This document shows, piece after piece, positions 1 through 9,416 of a stretch of 64,000 nucleotides of DNA. The first letter of the stretch is position 1. Each line of letters starts with the position of its first letter. The position numbers were made by a program, and so were the translations under genes. Under the pieces are notes generated by a model, which saw nothing but the letters and a program-made list of their open reading frames with translations, was not told the DNA's origin and searched no databases. This stretch comes from JANQSP01 sp965226095 (GTDB taxonomy: Bacteria > Bdellovibrionota > Bdellovibrionia > Bdellovibrionales > UBA1609): NCBI GenBank assembly GCA_965226095.1, contig OZ245336.1:62001-126000 (forward strand), given 5' to 3'.

Positions 1-55
1 TACAACCTGGAAAATAAGTGTTTTTTTTTAAAAAAACTTTTATGATGGAATCATT

Positions 56-1117
56 ATGGACCCACAACAAGATAAAGACAGATCCTTTTCGAGGATAACC
101 AAACATAGTTCTACACAGCAAAAAACTGTGGAAACACAAGTGATGGAGACAAAAAAAGAAAAAGAAAGTTTGAATAATTTACGACCTACTCGTTTCACTG
201 ATTTCCCAGGACAAGATACAGTTAAAGACAAATTAAAAGTGTTTGTAACGGCCAGCATGAAAAGAGGAGAGCCTTTGGATCATTGTCTGCTGAGTGGACC
301 GCCAGGCTTGGGAAAAACCACCTTGGCACATATCATTGCCAACACTTTAAAAATGGAATTGAAATCCACTTCAGGACCAGCTATTCGAAGAAAAGGGGAT
401 ATTGCCGCTATCTTAACCACTATGAAGCCTGGTACTGTTTTGTTTATTGATGAAATTCATCGTCTGTCAATGGATGTGGAAGAATATTTATATAGTGCCA
501 TGGAGGATTTTTATATTGATATTGTTACCGGGGAAGGTTTTGGCGCCAGAAGCATTCAATTTCAACTGCCGCCTTTTACATTGATAGGGGCCACCACCAG
601 AGTGGGCCTACTAAAAGCTCCCTTCAGAAATCGATTTGGAATTATAGAACGCCTGTCGCTTTACAATGAAAAAGCACTGGAAATCATTATTTCCCGTTCT
701 GCCAGATTACTGAATATCACCACGACAAAAGAAGGAGCGCATGAAATTGCCCGACGAAGCCGTGGCACACCCAGGGTAGCTAATCGCCTATTAAAAAGAG
801 TAAGGGATTTTGTTCAAGTCCACGGCACTGGTTGCATTGATCAACCACAAGCTATAAAAGCATTGGAATATTTAGGAGTAGATAAACAAGGCTTGGATTT
901 TATGGATTTGAAAATTTTAAATTTAATAAAAACCACCTTTCAGGGAGGACCCGTAGGTGTAGACACGCTGTCGGCAGTCCTGGGAGAGGAAACAGATACA
1001 ATAGAAGATTTTCATGAACCATTTCTCATTCAACAGGGTTTTATTCAAAAAACAGCTCGAGGACGGGTACTCACAAAACTGGCTCAGCTTCATCTGGAAC
1101 AAAAACAAAAAAAGTAA
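56..1117 (+). CDS. ruvB: Holliday junction branch migration helicase RuvB
   Basis: This is the AAA+ motor of the RuvABC complex, which drives branch migration of Holliday junctions in recombination and repair. The sequence shows a Walker A motif GPPGLGKTTL (about residues 81-90), a Walker B DEIHR, the sensor GATTR, and a C-terminal winged helix with EPFLIQQGFI and RGR as in other RuvB proteins. At 353 residues it is slightly long because of a charged 40-residue N-terminal extension before the conserved RPTRFTDFPGQ. The start is the ATG at 56, which has only a weak GGA upstream, so a later start is possible. ruvA would be expected to the left, outside the window. Confidence 0.96.
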   Translation: MDPQQDKDRSFSRITKHSSTQQKTVETQVMETKKEKESLNNLRPTRFTDFPGQDTVKDKLKVFVTASMKRGEPLDHCLLSGPPGLGKTTLAHIIANTLKMELKSTSGPAIRRKGDIAAILTTMKPGTVLFIDEIHRLSMDVEEYLYSAMEDFYIDIVTGEGFGARSIQFQLPPFTLIGATTRVGLLKAPFRNRFGIIERLSLYNEKALEIIISRSARLLNITTTKEGAHEIARRSRGTPRVANRLLKRVRDFVQVHGTGCIDQPQAIKALEYLGVDKQGLDFMDLKILNLIKTTFQGGPVGVDTLSAVLGEETDTIEDFHEPFLIQQGFIQKTARGRVLTKLAQLHLEQKQKK

Positions 1118-1130
1118 CAAGGAAGAAACA

Positions 1131-2234
1131 ATGATTATTGGAGTACCCAAAGAAATAAAACAAGCAGAATATCGCGTAGGCCTTACAGACAATAATGTTC
1201 GTTACCTGGTAAAAAACGGACACAGAGTATTAGTGCAAACTCAAGCCGGCAAAGGAGTCTTGATTACTGATGAACACTACATTCATGCTGGTGCAGAAAT
1301 CATTCCCACTATTGAAGAACTCTATCAACAAGCAGAAATGATTATAAAAGTGAAGGAACCCTTACCGGAAGAATATGATCTGTTACAGGAAGATCAAATT
1401 CTTTATACTTTTTTACATCTGGCACCAGACATTAACTTAACCAAAGCTTTGCTCAGAAGAAAAGTCAAAGCTGTTGCTTATGAAACAATACAAAAAGAAG
1501 ATGGTTCTTTACCACTCCTGGCACCTATGAGTGAAGTGGCCGGCCGGCTAGCGACACAGGTAGGAGCTACTTGTCTGCAAAAAGATCATGGAGGCAAAGG
1601 AATTCTCTTGGGAGGAGTTCCTGGTGTTCAACAAGGACACACTGTTATCATAGGATGTGGTAATGTTGGGCTAAATGCCGCAGTGATAGCTATTGGCCTG
1701 GGCTCTAAAGTCACTATTTTGGACGCAAATCCTCGTCGACTGGAATATATTGATCAATTATATTATGGAAGAATACAAACACTGCACTCCACGCCAGAAA
1801 ATTTAATAGAAACTGTTCAAACAGCGGATCTACTAATTGGTGCTGTACTTCTAACAGGTCGTAAAGCCCCTAAGTTGGTCAATAAAGAAATGGTAGCTTC
1901 CATGTCAGAAGGCAGTGTCATCGTGGATGTGTCTATAGATCAAGGAGGGTGTATAGAAACCTCTCATCTTACTTCTCATGAAGATCCTATTTTTATTTAC
2001 AAAGGAATATTACATTATGCGGTTCCTAATATGCCCAGTATGGCCGCTCAAACTGCCACCTATGCCCTCACCACTGTCACTCTTCCCTACGCTTTACAAA
2101 TTGCCAACAAAGGTTTAGAAAAATCCCTAAGAGGGGATCCGGTTTTAGCCGGCGGCCTGAATGTATACCAAGGTAAAATTACCCATCCTGCTTTAGCCAG
2201 AGATTTAAAAATGGAGTACCATCCTTTTTATTAA
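1131..2234 (+). CDS. ald: Alanine dehydrogenase
   Basis: This enzyme interconverts L-alanine and pyruvate with NAD, releasing or fixing ammonia. The 367-residue product begins MIIGVPKEIK, typical of the family, and carries the substrate-site segments IIKVKEP and FLHLAPD, the Rossmann motif GCGNVGLNAA and the late DVSIDQGG segment. The frame is open further upstream, but the ATG at 1131 is preceded by AAGGAAG and gives the usual family length of about 370. It lies 13 bp after ruvB and 3 bp before the ankyrin gene, so the three may be cotranscribed. Confidence 0.95.
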   Translation: MIIGVPKEIKQAEYRVGLTDNNVRYLVKNGHRVLVQTQAGKGVLITDEHYIHAGAEIIPTIEELYQQAEMIIKVKEPLPEEYDLLQEDQILYTFLHLAPDINLTKALLRRKVKAVAYETIQKEDGSLPLLAPMSEVAGRLATQVGATCLQKDHGGKGILLGGVPGVQQGHTVIIGCGNVGLNAAVIAIGLGSKVTILDANPRRLEYIDQLYYGRIQTLHSTPENLIETVQTADLLIGAVLLTGRKAPKLVNKEMVASMSEGSVIVDVSIDQGGCIETSHLTSHEDPIFIYKGILHYAVPNMPSMAAQTATYALTTVTLPYALQIANKGLEKSLRGDPVLAGGLNVYQGKITHPALARDLKMEYHPFY

Positions 2235-2237
2235 AAT

Positions 2238-3824
2238 ATGAGATTTTCCATTTTTCGTTTTTTACTTATTATCTGCATCATCGGTTACCTGTTTTATTCT
2301 TATCCTAATTTCAAACACCCTTTACATTGGACAGTGACTTATATCAAAGATCCAAAGTGGCTGGAATTCTTTTTTAAAAAATCCAATTTGGATTATAGAG
2401 GAAAAGATCAAAGAACTGCATTACATTACACTACCCTTCATAATTCCAGTGAAAAACCACTTCTTTGGCTCATTCAAAATGGAGCAGATGTCAATGCTGT
2501 AGACACTTATGGAAACACGGCTATTTTTTATGCTGTTAAAGATAAAACCAAGTTTCTTTTACTGTTAAAACAGAAAGCACATGTGAACATTAAAAACAAA
2601 AAAGGCCGAACCCTTTTACATCACATTATGGCTCAGTCTGATAATGTGGAGATCGCAAAATTATGTATTCAATATAGCTGTAATATCAAAGCTCTCACCA
2701 AAGGAGGTAATAGCATCTTACATACACTGGTGAGTTATAATGCAAATACCAATCTCCTTAAATGGTTGTTAAGCCAGATAAAAGATCCAAACATATTAAA
2801 TGATAATGATCTCACTCCTTTGCATAAAGCCGCTGGTAACAATACCAATCCGAAAGTGATTCAACTTCTTCTAAAACATGATGCTAATATTAAAGCATTG
2901 GATTCAGAAAAAGGCACTCCTCTACACTGGGCAATGGCTTTTAATTCCAACCCGGCTGTCATCGAAGCTTTAATTGCCGGAGGAGCAAATGTGAATGTTT
3001 TAAATCAATATGGCGATAGCCCCTTGCTTTGGGGAGCCCTACACAGTCAACATCCACAAGTTTTAAAACCTCTGATTTTTTCCAAAACATTCAATCCAGG
3101 AATTAACGGCCGTGAAGGTGGTACTGCTTTACATAAAGCCGCCGGTGAAAATAAAAACACAGCAATGATTGATTTTTTGATTCAACATGGATGGAATGTC
3201 AATTTAACAGATGAAGATGGCAATACTCCTTTGCATTGGGCGGCGGGAGAAAATACAAACTTGCCGGTGTTAAAGCAATTGTTAGCCAGAAAGGCAGATG
3301 TAAATAAAACAGATCACTATGGAAACACAGCTTTACATCTGGCCGCCAAACAAAATAAGAATGGCAAAGTTTTATATTTACTACTACAAAAAGGAACAGA
3401 TCCAAATATTAGTAACCAGGATGGAGAAACAGCTTTGCACTACGCTGTTTCTCACCCTATGTTGGCCGGAGTGCAAACTCTTATCAAATTTGGTGCGGAT
3501 GTAAATATCAAAAATAAAAAACAGGAGAGTCCTTTGCATTGGGCGGCCGCTTTTAATAAAAGTGAAAAAATAGCCAAAATGCTCATAAAAGCAGGAGCTG
3601 ACATGAATGCTTTGGATCAAGATAAAAAAACACCTTTGCATCGGGCGGTGGATTGGAAAATAAACACCAATGTAGTAAAAGCTTTGGTTCAGGCTGGTGC
3701 AGACCCCTGCCTTCAGGATAAAGAAGATAAAGTGCCGGTTGATTATGTAGATTATTATAAAAAAGCCCAACAACTTTCTTTTTACCAAGCACTAAAAACA
3801 AAAACCACTGCTTGTGGGCTTTAA
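2238..3824 (+). CDS. Membrane-anchored or secreted ankyrin-repeat protein
   Basis: The 528-residue product has an N-terminal hydrophobic segment (about residues 3-22) that could be a signal peptide or a membrane anchor. The rest is a run of roughly 13 to 14 ankyrin repeats of about 33 residues, with recurrent TPLHWAA and GADVN motifs. The repeats are less uniform than usual: several have the variant N(T/K)N after the first helix, for example AAGENKNTAMIDFLI. Ankyrin arrays bind other proteins, and the partner cannot be told from sequence. It starts 3 bp after ald, probably in the same transcript, and ends before a decayed second ankyrin locus. Confidence 0.9.
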   Translation: MRFSIFRFLLIICIIGYLFYSYPNFKHPLHWTVTYIKDPKWLEFFFKKSNLDYRGKDQRTALHYTTLHNSSEKPLLWLIQNGADVNAVDTYGNTAIFYAVKDKTKFLLLLKQKAHVNIKNKKGRTLLHHIMAQSDNVEIAKLCIQYSCNIKALTKGGNSILHTLVSYNANTNLLKWLLSQIKDPNILNDNDLTPLHKAAGNNTNPKVIQLLLKHDANIKALDSEKGTPLHWAMAFNSNPAVIEALIAGGANVNVLNQYGDSPLLWGALHSQHPQVLKPLIFSKTFNPGINGREGGTALHKAAGENKNTAMIDFLIQHGWNVNLTDEDGNTPLHWAAGENTNLPVLKQLLARKADVNKTDHYGNTALHLAAKQNKNGKVLYLLLQKGTDPNISNQDGETALHYAVSHPMLAGVQTLIKFGADVNIKNKKQESPLHWAAAFNKSEKIAKMLIKAGADMNALDQDKKTPLHRAVDWKINTNVVKALVQAGADPCLQDKEDKVPVDYVDYYKKAQQLSFYQALKTKTTACGL

Positions 3825-3955
3825 AAGTATACAAGTTATATATAATTTACATTTAAGTAGATTACCCTTTAAATTACGCACTTATATAATGTGAATATTG
3901 CATTCAACACAAATTATGATTGATCTAAACAATAAATATCCTTTATAAGAGAACA

Positions 3956-4256
3956 ATGCTTAAGCTCGCACTATTCATCAGTCTCTACATTTCTATGTAT
4001 TCAGTATATGCAAACACTGCAGTATTATTGGCTGGGTTTAAAAAGCTATTCCAACAATATAGGAGGCAGGAGAGGAGCAAATATACTTCTTTCTTTTAAA
4101 AAGGATCCCTCCCCTGAAGTAAGGGAACGAGCAGTGGCCAACTCCCTCAAGCTATTCTTTCAGCGGATACTTATGGAAAAAGAAGGGTCCAAAGTAGTAG
4201 AAACTTTTTATAAAGATCCTAATCCAAAAGTGAAACTGTTGATTGAAAAAGTTTAA
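3956..4256 (+). pseudogene. Decayed gene: signal peptide followed by HEAT-like segment
   Basis: An ATG at 3956 behind AAGAGA opens a frame with a good signal peptide (MLKLALFISLYISMYSVYA) that closes at 4099. A second frame, open from 4008 to 4256, carries two HEAT-like stretches, DPSPEVRERAVANS and DPNPKVKLLIEKV. Neither part makes sense alone, so I read this as one gene with a frameshift between about 4020 and 4075. A further 42-codon frame (4282-4410) continues toward the ankyrin frame at 4407 through an ATGA overlap. The whole stretch 3956-5194 could therefore be a single ankyrin-type gene broken several times. Confidence 0.55.
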
Positions 4257-4406
4257 AACAAAAGTTCAATAGATAGTTGTGATGATTTACAATAAAAGAA
4301 AAAGAAAAAAGTGTGTGAGAGAGAATCAAAGAGTTTGTTTTGAAATTAATAATAAAGAAAATGCATTTAATTTAGATCCAGGTTTAACAACAGACAAACT
4401 TCATGT

Positions 4407-4916
4407 ATGAAAGTAGAAGATATAAACACTATGTATTTGTTGATTGAAAAAGGAGTTCTCAATCTCAAAGATGATAAAGGTCAAACTCCTATTTATGCAG
4501 CAATCAGAACAAAAAATTCTCGCACCGTTTCCATTCTTATTTTAAATGGTGCACATACCAACACTGTAGATAACAATTTTTCCACTCCTCTTCATCAGAG
4601 TATAAAAGAAAATTTGGAATTGATCACTGCTCGCATCTTAAGAGAGAAGGGTAATGTCAATGCTCAAGATAAAGATGGTACCTCCCCTTTACATAGTGCC
4701 AGTAGAACTGGTAACTTCGCAATAGTCAGAATGTTGCTCAGAAAAGGAGCTAGTGTGCACTTAGTAGATAAAAAAGGTCAAACCCCCTTGCATCTGGCCA
4801 GTCTACACAACAATGTAGAAGCCGCACGACTTTTACTAAAACATGGAGCTGACGTTGATGCTCTATCCAAAGCAAAACTGACATCTTTACATTTAGTACT
4901 TTATCAGGAAAAATGA
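4407..4916 (+). pseudogene. Ankyrin-repeat fragment (first part of broken gene)
   Basis: This 169-residue frame holds about four to five ankyrin repeats, such as GTSPLHSASRTGNFAIVRML and TPLHLASLHNNVEAARLLL. It has no signal peptide of its own and no clear ribosome site. The last repeat stops abruptly after SLHLVLYQEK. The same repeat resumes in another frame from 4913 after a run of five A, which points to a small indel rather than two real genes. It is probably the middle of the locus that begins with the signal peptide at 3956. Confidence 0.6.
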
Positions 4917-5194
4917 CACAGATCCTACTGATACATAAAGCCAACCCTAATATTCCAACTCCATCAGGTTACACCTTACTGCATTCTGCTGTTTCCTCAA
5001 ATAAAATGTCACTGGCTTCTCTACTATTAAACCATGGAGCTGAGTTGAATGCTTTGGATGCCAAAGGGAATACCCCTCTGGATATAGCTAGAAAAAAACG
5101 TGCCAAGCAAAAATCTTATCAGAAAATAGAACATCTACTGTTAGCTAAAGGAGCAAAAAGCAGTAAGCAATGTATGCAAAGTTTTGCTCAATAA
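4913..5194 (+). pseudogene. Ankyrin-repeat fragment (last part of broken gene)
   Basis: This 93-residue frame overlaps the preceding ankyrin frame by ATGA and completes its interrupted repeat (MTQILLIHKANPNI). One and a half further repeats and a basic tail follow. The overlap could in principle allow translational coupling. The mid-repeat junction next to an A run makes a frameshift the simpler reading. Confidence 0.6.
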
Positions 5195-5257
5195 AATCAT
5201 CCTTATTCCTTGGGAAAATTTAAGGCTACTGTATCTGTCATTGTCGTGCTTTCTTCA

Positions 5258-6829
5258 TTACATTATTGACCTTTGCAACCTCGCTAGAGCTTCAGTATTT
5301 TCTTGCACCTTAATTACATCATTTAACCACGCTTGAGCTTCAACATCTCCTTGCTCCGCCGTTTTTTTAATTACATCAATAAACCACGCTTGAGCTTCAA
5401 CATCTCCTTGCTTCAACGCTTTTTTATACCAATAAGTAGCCTTTTCATTATTTTGAGGAACTCCTTGGCCTCCCTTATATCCAAGACTGACGATATATTG
5501 AGCCATGACATTTCCTTGCTCCGCCGTTTGCTCATACCAATAAAGAGCCTTTTCATTATTTTGAGGAACTCCAACACCTTCATAGTACATTAAACCGAGA
5601 TAATATTGAGCATCAGCATAGCCCTGCTCTGCTGCCCTTTCATGCCAATAAAAAGCTTTTTTATTATTTTGAGGCACTCCCTCACCTTCATAGTACATTA
5701 AACCGAGATAATATTGAGCCTCAGTATAGCCCTGCTCTGCCGCTTGTTTATACCAATAAAAAGCCTTTTCATTATTTTGAGGAACTCCCCTACCTTGATC
5801 ATACTTTATACCAAGGTAATGTTGAGCCATGACATAGCCTTGCTCCGCCGCTTGCTCATACCAATAAAGAGCCTTTTCATTATTTTGAGGAACTCCCATA
5901 CCTTCATAATATATTGTGCCAAGGTGAAATTGAGCCTCAGCATTTTCTTGCTCCGCTGCTTGTTTAAGTAAATCAGCGGCCTTTTCATTATTTTGAGGAA
6001 CTTCTCTTCTACCGAAAGAATACATCAAACCAAGTGCAAGTTGAGCGATAGCATTTCCTCGCTTTGCTAATTTTTTAAGATTTTTCACTTCCTTCTGTAA
6101 TACTCGCTTTGGATTATTCCTAGGTTTATTTCCAAAGCCCCCTTGAACAAATACTTGTATATCATTCAAATTCACTGAATAGACTAAGTTGATACGACTC
6201 GCATGCAGAACTCCAACCACTTGTTTTTTTGCATCAACTACAGGGCTACCACTTGCACCACCAAGTGAAGAATTGTTCACAAAAAAAGATATATCATCTT
6301 TTGAAAAGATAATACTATCACTGGTTTTTCTCACATCTACAAGCTGTCCACTAGGATAACCGGTGAAAAATACATCTTCTTGTGCCTGAAGAGGTTTTTT
6401 CCTTATAGGTAGATAATGAACTACAGATTGTGTCGTTTCAAGAAGAGCTAAATCATGTAAAGCGGACACAGCTAAAATCCCTTTTAACTTTAAGATTCTG
6501 AAACTGCCTTCTTGTGATAGAATTATATCTTCAATTTTTGAAGCAGTTCTTAACATACTACTTATAACATGAAAATTAGTGATCAATTTATTAGGAGCTA
6601 TAAAAAAACCTGTTCCTGTATTTTCTTGTGTTGATATTTTCCACACAGAAGATCTCACGGAGTATTCAGAAGGAGTTTTTGTGGGCTGATAGCGAGTCGA
6701 ACTATTAAATGTTTCTTCACAAGGACCAGCCCCTCCTTCAAAACAAAAGATAAAAATAAAAGCCAGCACTAATGCTTTTAGCTTGAATAAGTAGAACTTG
6801 TTAAAATTCCTTAGCCCTTGATCGATCAT
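5258..6829 (-). CDS. Secreted trypsin-like serine protease with Sel1 repeats
   Basis: The product is a 523-residue two-part protein. After an N-terminal hydrophobic signal (about residues 15-30) comes a trypsin/HtrA-type protease domain with a plausible catalytic triad of His87 (TNFHV), Asp126 (LHDLALLE) and Ser193 (GGASGSPV). From about residue 255 it switches to seven or so Sel1 repeats of 36 residues, with the signature EGxGVPQNNEKAxYWYxxAAEQG. Sel1 arrays are protein-binding solenoids, so the protease is probably recruited to a partner outside the cytoplasm. The ATG at 6829 follows CGGAG. A perfect palindrome lies about 120 bp upstream. No PDZ domain is visible. Confidence 0.88.
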   Translation of the reverse strand: MIDQGLRNFNKFYLFKLKALVLAFIFIFCFEGGAGPCEETFNSSTRYQPTKTPSEYSVRSSVWKISTQENTGTGFFIAPNKLITNFHVISSMLRTASKIEDIILSQEGSFRILKLKGILAVSALHDLALLETTQSVVHYLPIRKKPLQAQEDVFFTGYPSGQLVDVRKTSDSIIFSKDDISFFVNNSSLGGASGSPVVDAKKQVVGVLHASRINLVYSVNLNDIQVFVQGGFGNKPRNNPKRVLQKEVKNLKKLAKRGNAIAQLALGLMYSFGRREVPQNNEKAADLLKQAAEQENAEAQFHLGTIYYEGMGVPQNNEKALYWYEQAAEQGYVMAQHYLGIKYDQGRGVPQNNEKAFYWYKQAAEQGYTEAQYYLGLMYYEGEGVPQNNKKAFYWHERAAEQGYADAQYYLGLMYYEGVGVPQNNEKALYWYEQTAEQGNVMAQYIVSLGYKGGQGVPQNNEKATYWYKKALKQGDVEAQAWFIDVIKKTAEQGDVEAQAWLNDVIKVQENTEALARLQRSIM

Positions 6830-6946
6830 TTACAACTCCGGTTTTTAAATACATTTATCGATGACTGTATTCAGTCCAACATATTATATGTAATGTATGA
6901 AATATACATATCATAACCTGAAAGTTTCTCAATAAATAATCAGTGA

Positions 6947-6965
6947 CTATGTAAATTTTACATAG
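6947..6965. promoter_or_regulatory. Perfect palindrome, candidate operator
   Basis: CTATGTAAA-T-TTTACATAG has perfect 9-bp arms and a 1-bp centre. It lies upstream of the Sel1-protease gene. Its core TGTAAATTTTACA differs by one base from palindromes found 86-87 bp upstream of the two secreted repeat-protein genes at 26.6 and 29.2 kb, suggesting a common regulator. Confidence 0.55.
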
Positions 6966-7036
6966 CTTCTAATAAGATCTTGCTATAAAATAAATTTTCT
7001 TCCGAGACTGTACAGATATATTGAAACACTTATGTA

Positions 7037-8176
7037 TTACTTAATAAATAATTTTTTTAAAGCTTTTTCAGAAGTAGAAGCCAAGGCATTGAGATGACCC
7101 ATTTTTCGACCCGGACGATGCTCTTTTTTACCATACCAATAAAGTTTCACTTCTTTTTTCGTTTCAGCCATTTTTACTTGCTTACTTAATTGTTTTCCAG
7201 CTAAAAGATTCAACATGGCAAAACCCTTAGCCTGCAACACGGGTGAACACAAATCCTGATTTAAAACCGCTTTAATATGTAAAGTAAATTGATCTTCACT
7301 TAAAGCATCCAAGGAGTAATGACCGGAATTATGCACCCTGGGAGCCAGTTCATTTACCAATAATCCTTGAGAGGTATCAAATAATTCAAAAGCCATCACA
7401 CCAATATAGTTTATCTGCTTCAGCATTGCTTTGAGTTTTCTTATCAAAGCAGATTTATTTTTATGTTGGCAGGGACCTTTGAGCCAAAGGCACTTGGCTT
7501 GCTCCTGATAGGTATGCACCAAAGGTAATTCCACGATTTGTTTTTTTTTATTCCTTACCAGAATGATGGCCATTTCTTTTTTAAAAGCTATAAATCCTTC
7601 CGCTATCAAGTTTTGATTATTTTTTATAAAGTGTAAAGCTTTGGTTTTATTTTTGATATTGGCAACAATACATGTGCCATATCCATCATAAGCTTGATGC
7701 CTTTTTTTCAAAACAAAACCATTTGGAAACAATTTTATTAATTGATTGAATTCCCGATGAGGATTTTTATGCGAATCAGAAAGTAAAGAGATAAACTTTG
7801 CAGTGGGAATATTATACTTTGTAAAAAGATTTTTTTGCTTAAAACGATCCTGCAGTAAATTCATTGTGTGTGGAGCAGGATAAACAGATGTTTTTGTATT
7901 CCTGGAAATTTTACTCAATAAAGACATGTCCAGAAATTCATTTTCAAATGTAACAATATCCACCTGTTTTAAAAAAGAAGTTAAATCTTTTTGTGAGTAC
8001 AAACTACCTTTGACAAAAAAAGAAGTCACTTGAGCGGCTGGATCTTGCACACTTGAGCTTAGAACATAAGGTTTAATACCCATATCATGACATTTGAGAG
8101 CCAGCATACGAGCTAACTGTCCTCCTCCTAAAAGGCCCAGTCGAATTGCAGAGTATGGTTTTCTTACTCCTGCCAT
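7037..8176 (-). CDS. purK: 5-(carboxyamino)imidazole ribonucleotide synthase PurK
   Basis: PurK is an ATP-grasp enzyme that carboxylates AIR to N5-CAIR in purine synthesis. The 379-residue sequence has the PurK N-terminus IRLGLLGGGQLARML, the segment VDIVTFENEF, an ATP-grasp core with VLKKRHQAYDGYGT and the late NELAPRVHNSGHYS. It lies 3 bp after the glutaredoxin gene, so the two are likely cotranscribed. purE, its usual partner, is not next to it. The end of the gene is followed by about 200 bp of AT-rich DNA containing the candidate operator. Confidence 0.93.
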   Translation of the reverse strand: MAGVRKPYSAIRLGLLGGGQLARMLALKCHDMGIKPYVLSSSVQDPAAQVTSFFVKGSLYSQKDLTSFLKQVDIVTFENEFLDMSLLSKISRNTKTSVYPAPHTMNLLQDRFKQKNLFTKYNIPTAKFISLLSDSHKNPHREFNQLIKLFPNGFVLKKRHQAYDGYGTCIVANIKNKTKALHFIKNNQNLIAEGFIAFKKEMAIILVRNKKKQIVELPLVHTYQEQAKCLWLKGPCQHKNKSALIRKLKAMLKQINYIGVMAFELFDTSQGLLVNELAPRVHNSGHYSLDALSEDQFTLHIKAVLNQDLCSPVLQAKGFAMLNLLAGKQLSKQVKMAETKKEVKLYWYGKKEHRPGRKMGHLNALASTSEKALKKLFIK

Positions 8177-8179
8177 TAT

Positions 8180-8434
8180 CTATGCTTGTAAAATTGGATC
8201 TAATTTATTTTGTTTATCCAAATCCATTAAGTCTGAACAGCCGCCTATGAGTTCGTCATTGATAAAAATTTGTGGCACTGTTCTCATTCCAGTTTTAGCA
8301 ATCAGTTCTTGTAATTCTTCTGTCTTATCATCCAATATCACTTCTTCAAAAGAAGCTCCCTTTTTTGTTAAAAGTTCCTTTGCCATCACACAGGCTGGAC
8401 AAGTTGTTTTAGAATAGATTTTTATTTTTGCCAT
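8180..8434 (-). CDS. grxC: Glutaredoxin (GrxC type)
   Basis: This is an 84-residue dithiol glutaredoxin, the usual size. It has the redox motif CPAC at residues 12-15, the cis-proline TVPQIFI and the glutathione-binding GG in ELIGGCSDL. It reduces disulfides using glutathione in the cytoplasm. The ATG follows a strong AAGGAGAG site. purK follows after 3 bp. Confidence 0.93.
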   Translation of the reverse strand: MAKIKIYSKTTCPACVMAKELLTKKGASFEEVILDDKTEELQELIAKTGMRTVPQIFINDELIGGCSDLMDLDKQNKLDPILQA

Positions 8435-8564
8435 GGAAGCTCTCCTTTATGTTTAATTAAAAGTATTTTTTACATTTGTAGTGATAGTAAGTATTTACTT
8501 TGGCCCTGAACAAATAACTTAATCTATATATAAATATATAATAACCAATAAAAACAATCAACCC

Positions 8565-9416
8565 TTAAATATGTTTTGGATCTAAAATATCTCTTAAACC
8601 ATTGCCTAAAATATTAAAACAAAGAACCAGCATAAGAATACAAATACCAGGACATACTACTAACCACCAGGCATGTGTCATAAGATCCCGTCCATCACTA
8701 ATCATCGTTCCCCATTCGGGAAGAGGAGCTTGAGCACCTAAGCCTAAAAATCCAAGCGCCGCAATATTTAAAATACTTTCACTAAAAGCCAAAGCTGACT
8801 GAATAATAAGAGGCCCTGAAGTGTTAGGTAAAATATGTCTGAATACCACTCTCAAGGGATTGGCACCAAAGCTTCGAATAGCTTCGGCATAGTCTTTATT
8901 TTTTTCTTTTAAAATTTCTCCTCGCATAATTCGAATAAAAGCCGGCAAAGCCATAACTGTAACAGCTATGGCTGTATTAAACAGACCGGGACCTAAAATC
9001 GCAACAACGATAATGGCTAAAAGAATACTTGGAAAGGACATCAAAATGTCCACTACCGCACGCATAAAAGCATCAACACGACCCCCTAAGTATCCCGAAA
9101 GCAAACCCAAGCTGGCGCCTACCACTGCCGCCAAGAAAACCACCACACAAGAAAGCCCCATGGAGATACGTGTGCCATAGATTAAACGAGAGAGAAAATC
9201 CCGGCCCAAATCATCTGTTCCTAATAAAAAACGAGCATCACCTCCTTTTAAAAAGGCAGGAGGTATTTTTAAAAACTCAGAATGTACATGAGAAAAAGAA
9301 TACGGCGCCAACCAATTTGCAAAAATAGCTACAAGTACAAACAGAATTAAAACACTGCTACTAAAGAATGCTAATTGATTTTTTCGAAATAAATAAATCA
9401 GCGACTGGGCAGACAA
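8565..9416 (-). CDS. ABC transporter permease, OppC/DppC family
   Basis: The 283-residue inner-membrane permease has an N-terminal OppC-like segment, a family-typical loop (FLLGTDDLGRDFLSRLIYG), five to six membrane segments, and the ATPase-contact motif YAEAIRSFGANPLRVV. It ends with the usual LRDILDPKHI. These proteins import di- or oligopeptides or related solutes with a DppB-type permease, two ATPases and a binding protein. None of these partners is adjacent, so the permease is an orphan here. The first codon is a TTG at 9416 that overlaps the upstream lipoprotein gene by 19 bp. No good ribosome site is visible, so the exact start is uncertain. Confidence 0.9.
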   Translation of the reverse strand: MSAQSLIYLFRKNQLAFFSSSVLILFVLVAIFANWLAPYSFSHVHSEFLKIPPAFLKGGDARFLLGTDDLGRDFLSRLIYGTRISMGLSCVVVFLAAVVGASLGLLSGYLGGRVDAFMRAVVDILMSFPSILLAIIVVAILGPGLFNTAIAVTVMALPAFIRIMRGEILKEKNKDYAEAIRSFGANPLRVVFRHILPNTSGPLIIQSALAFSESILNIAALGFLGLGAQAPLPEWGTMISDGRDLMTHAWWLVVCPGICILMLVLCFNILGNGLRDILDPKHI

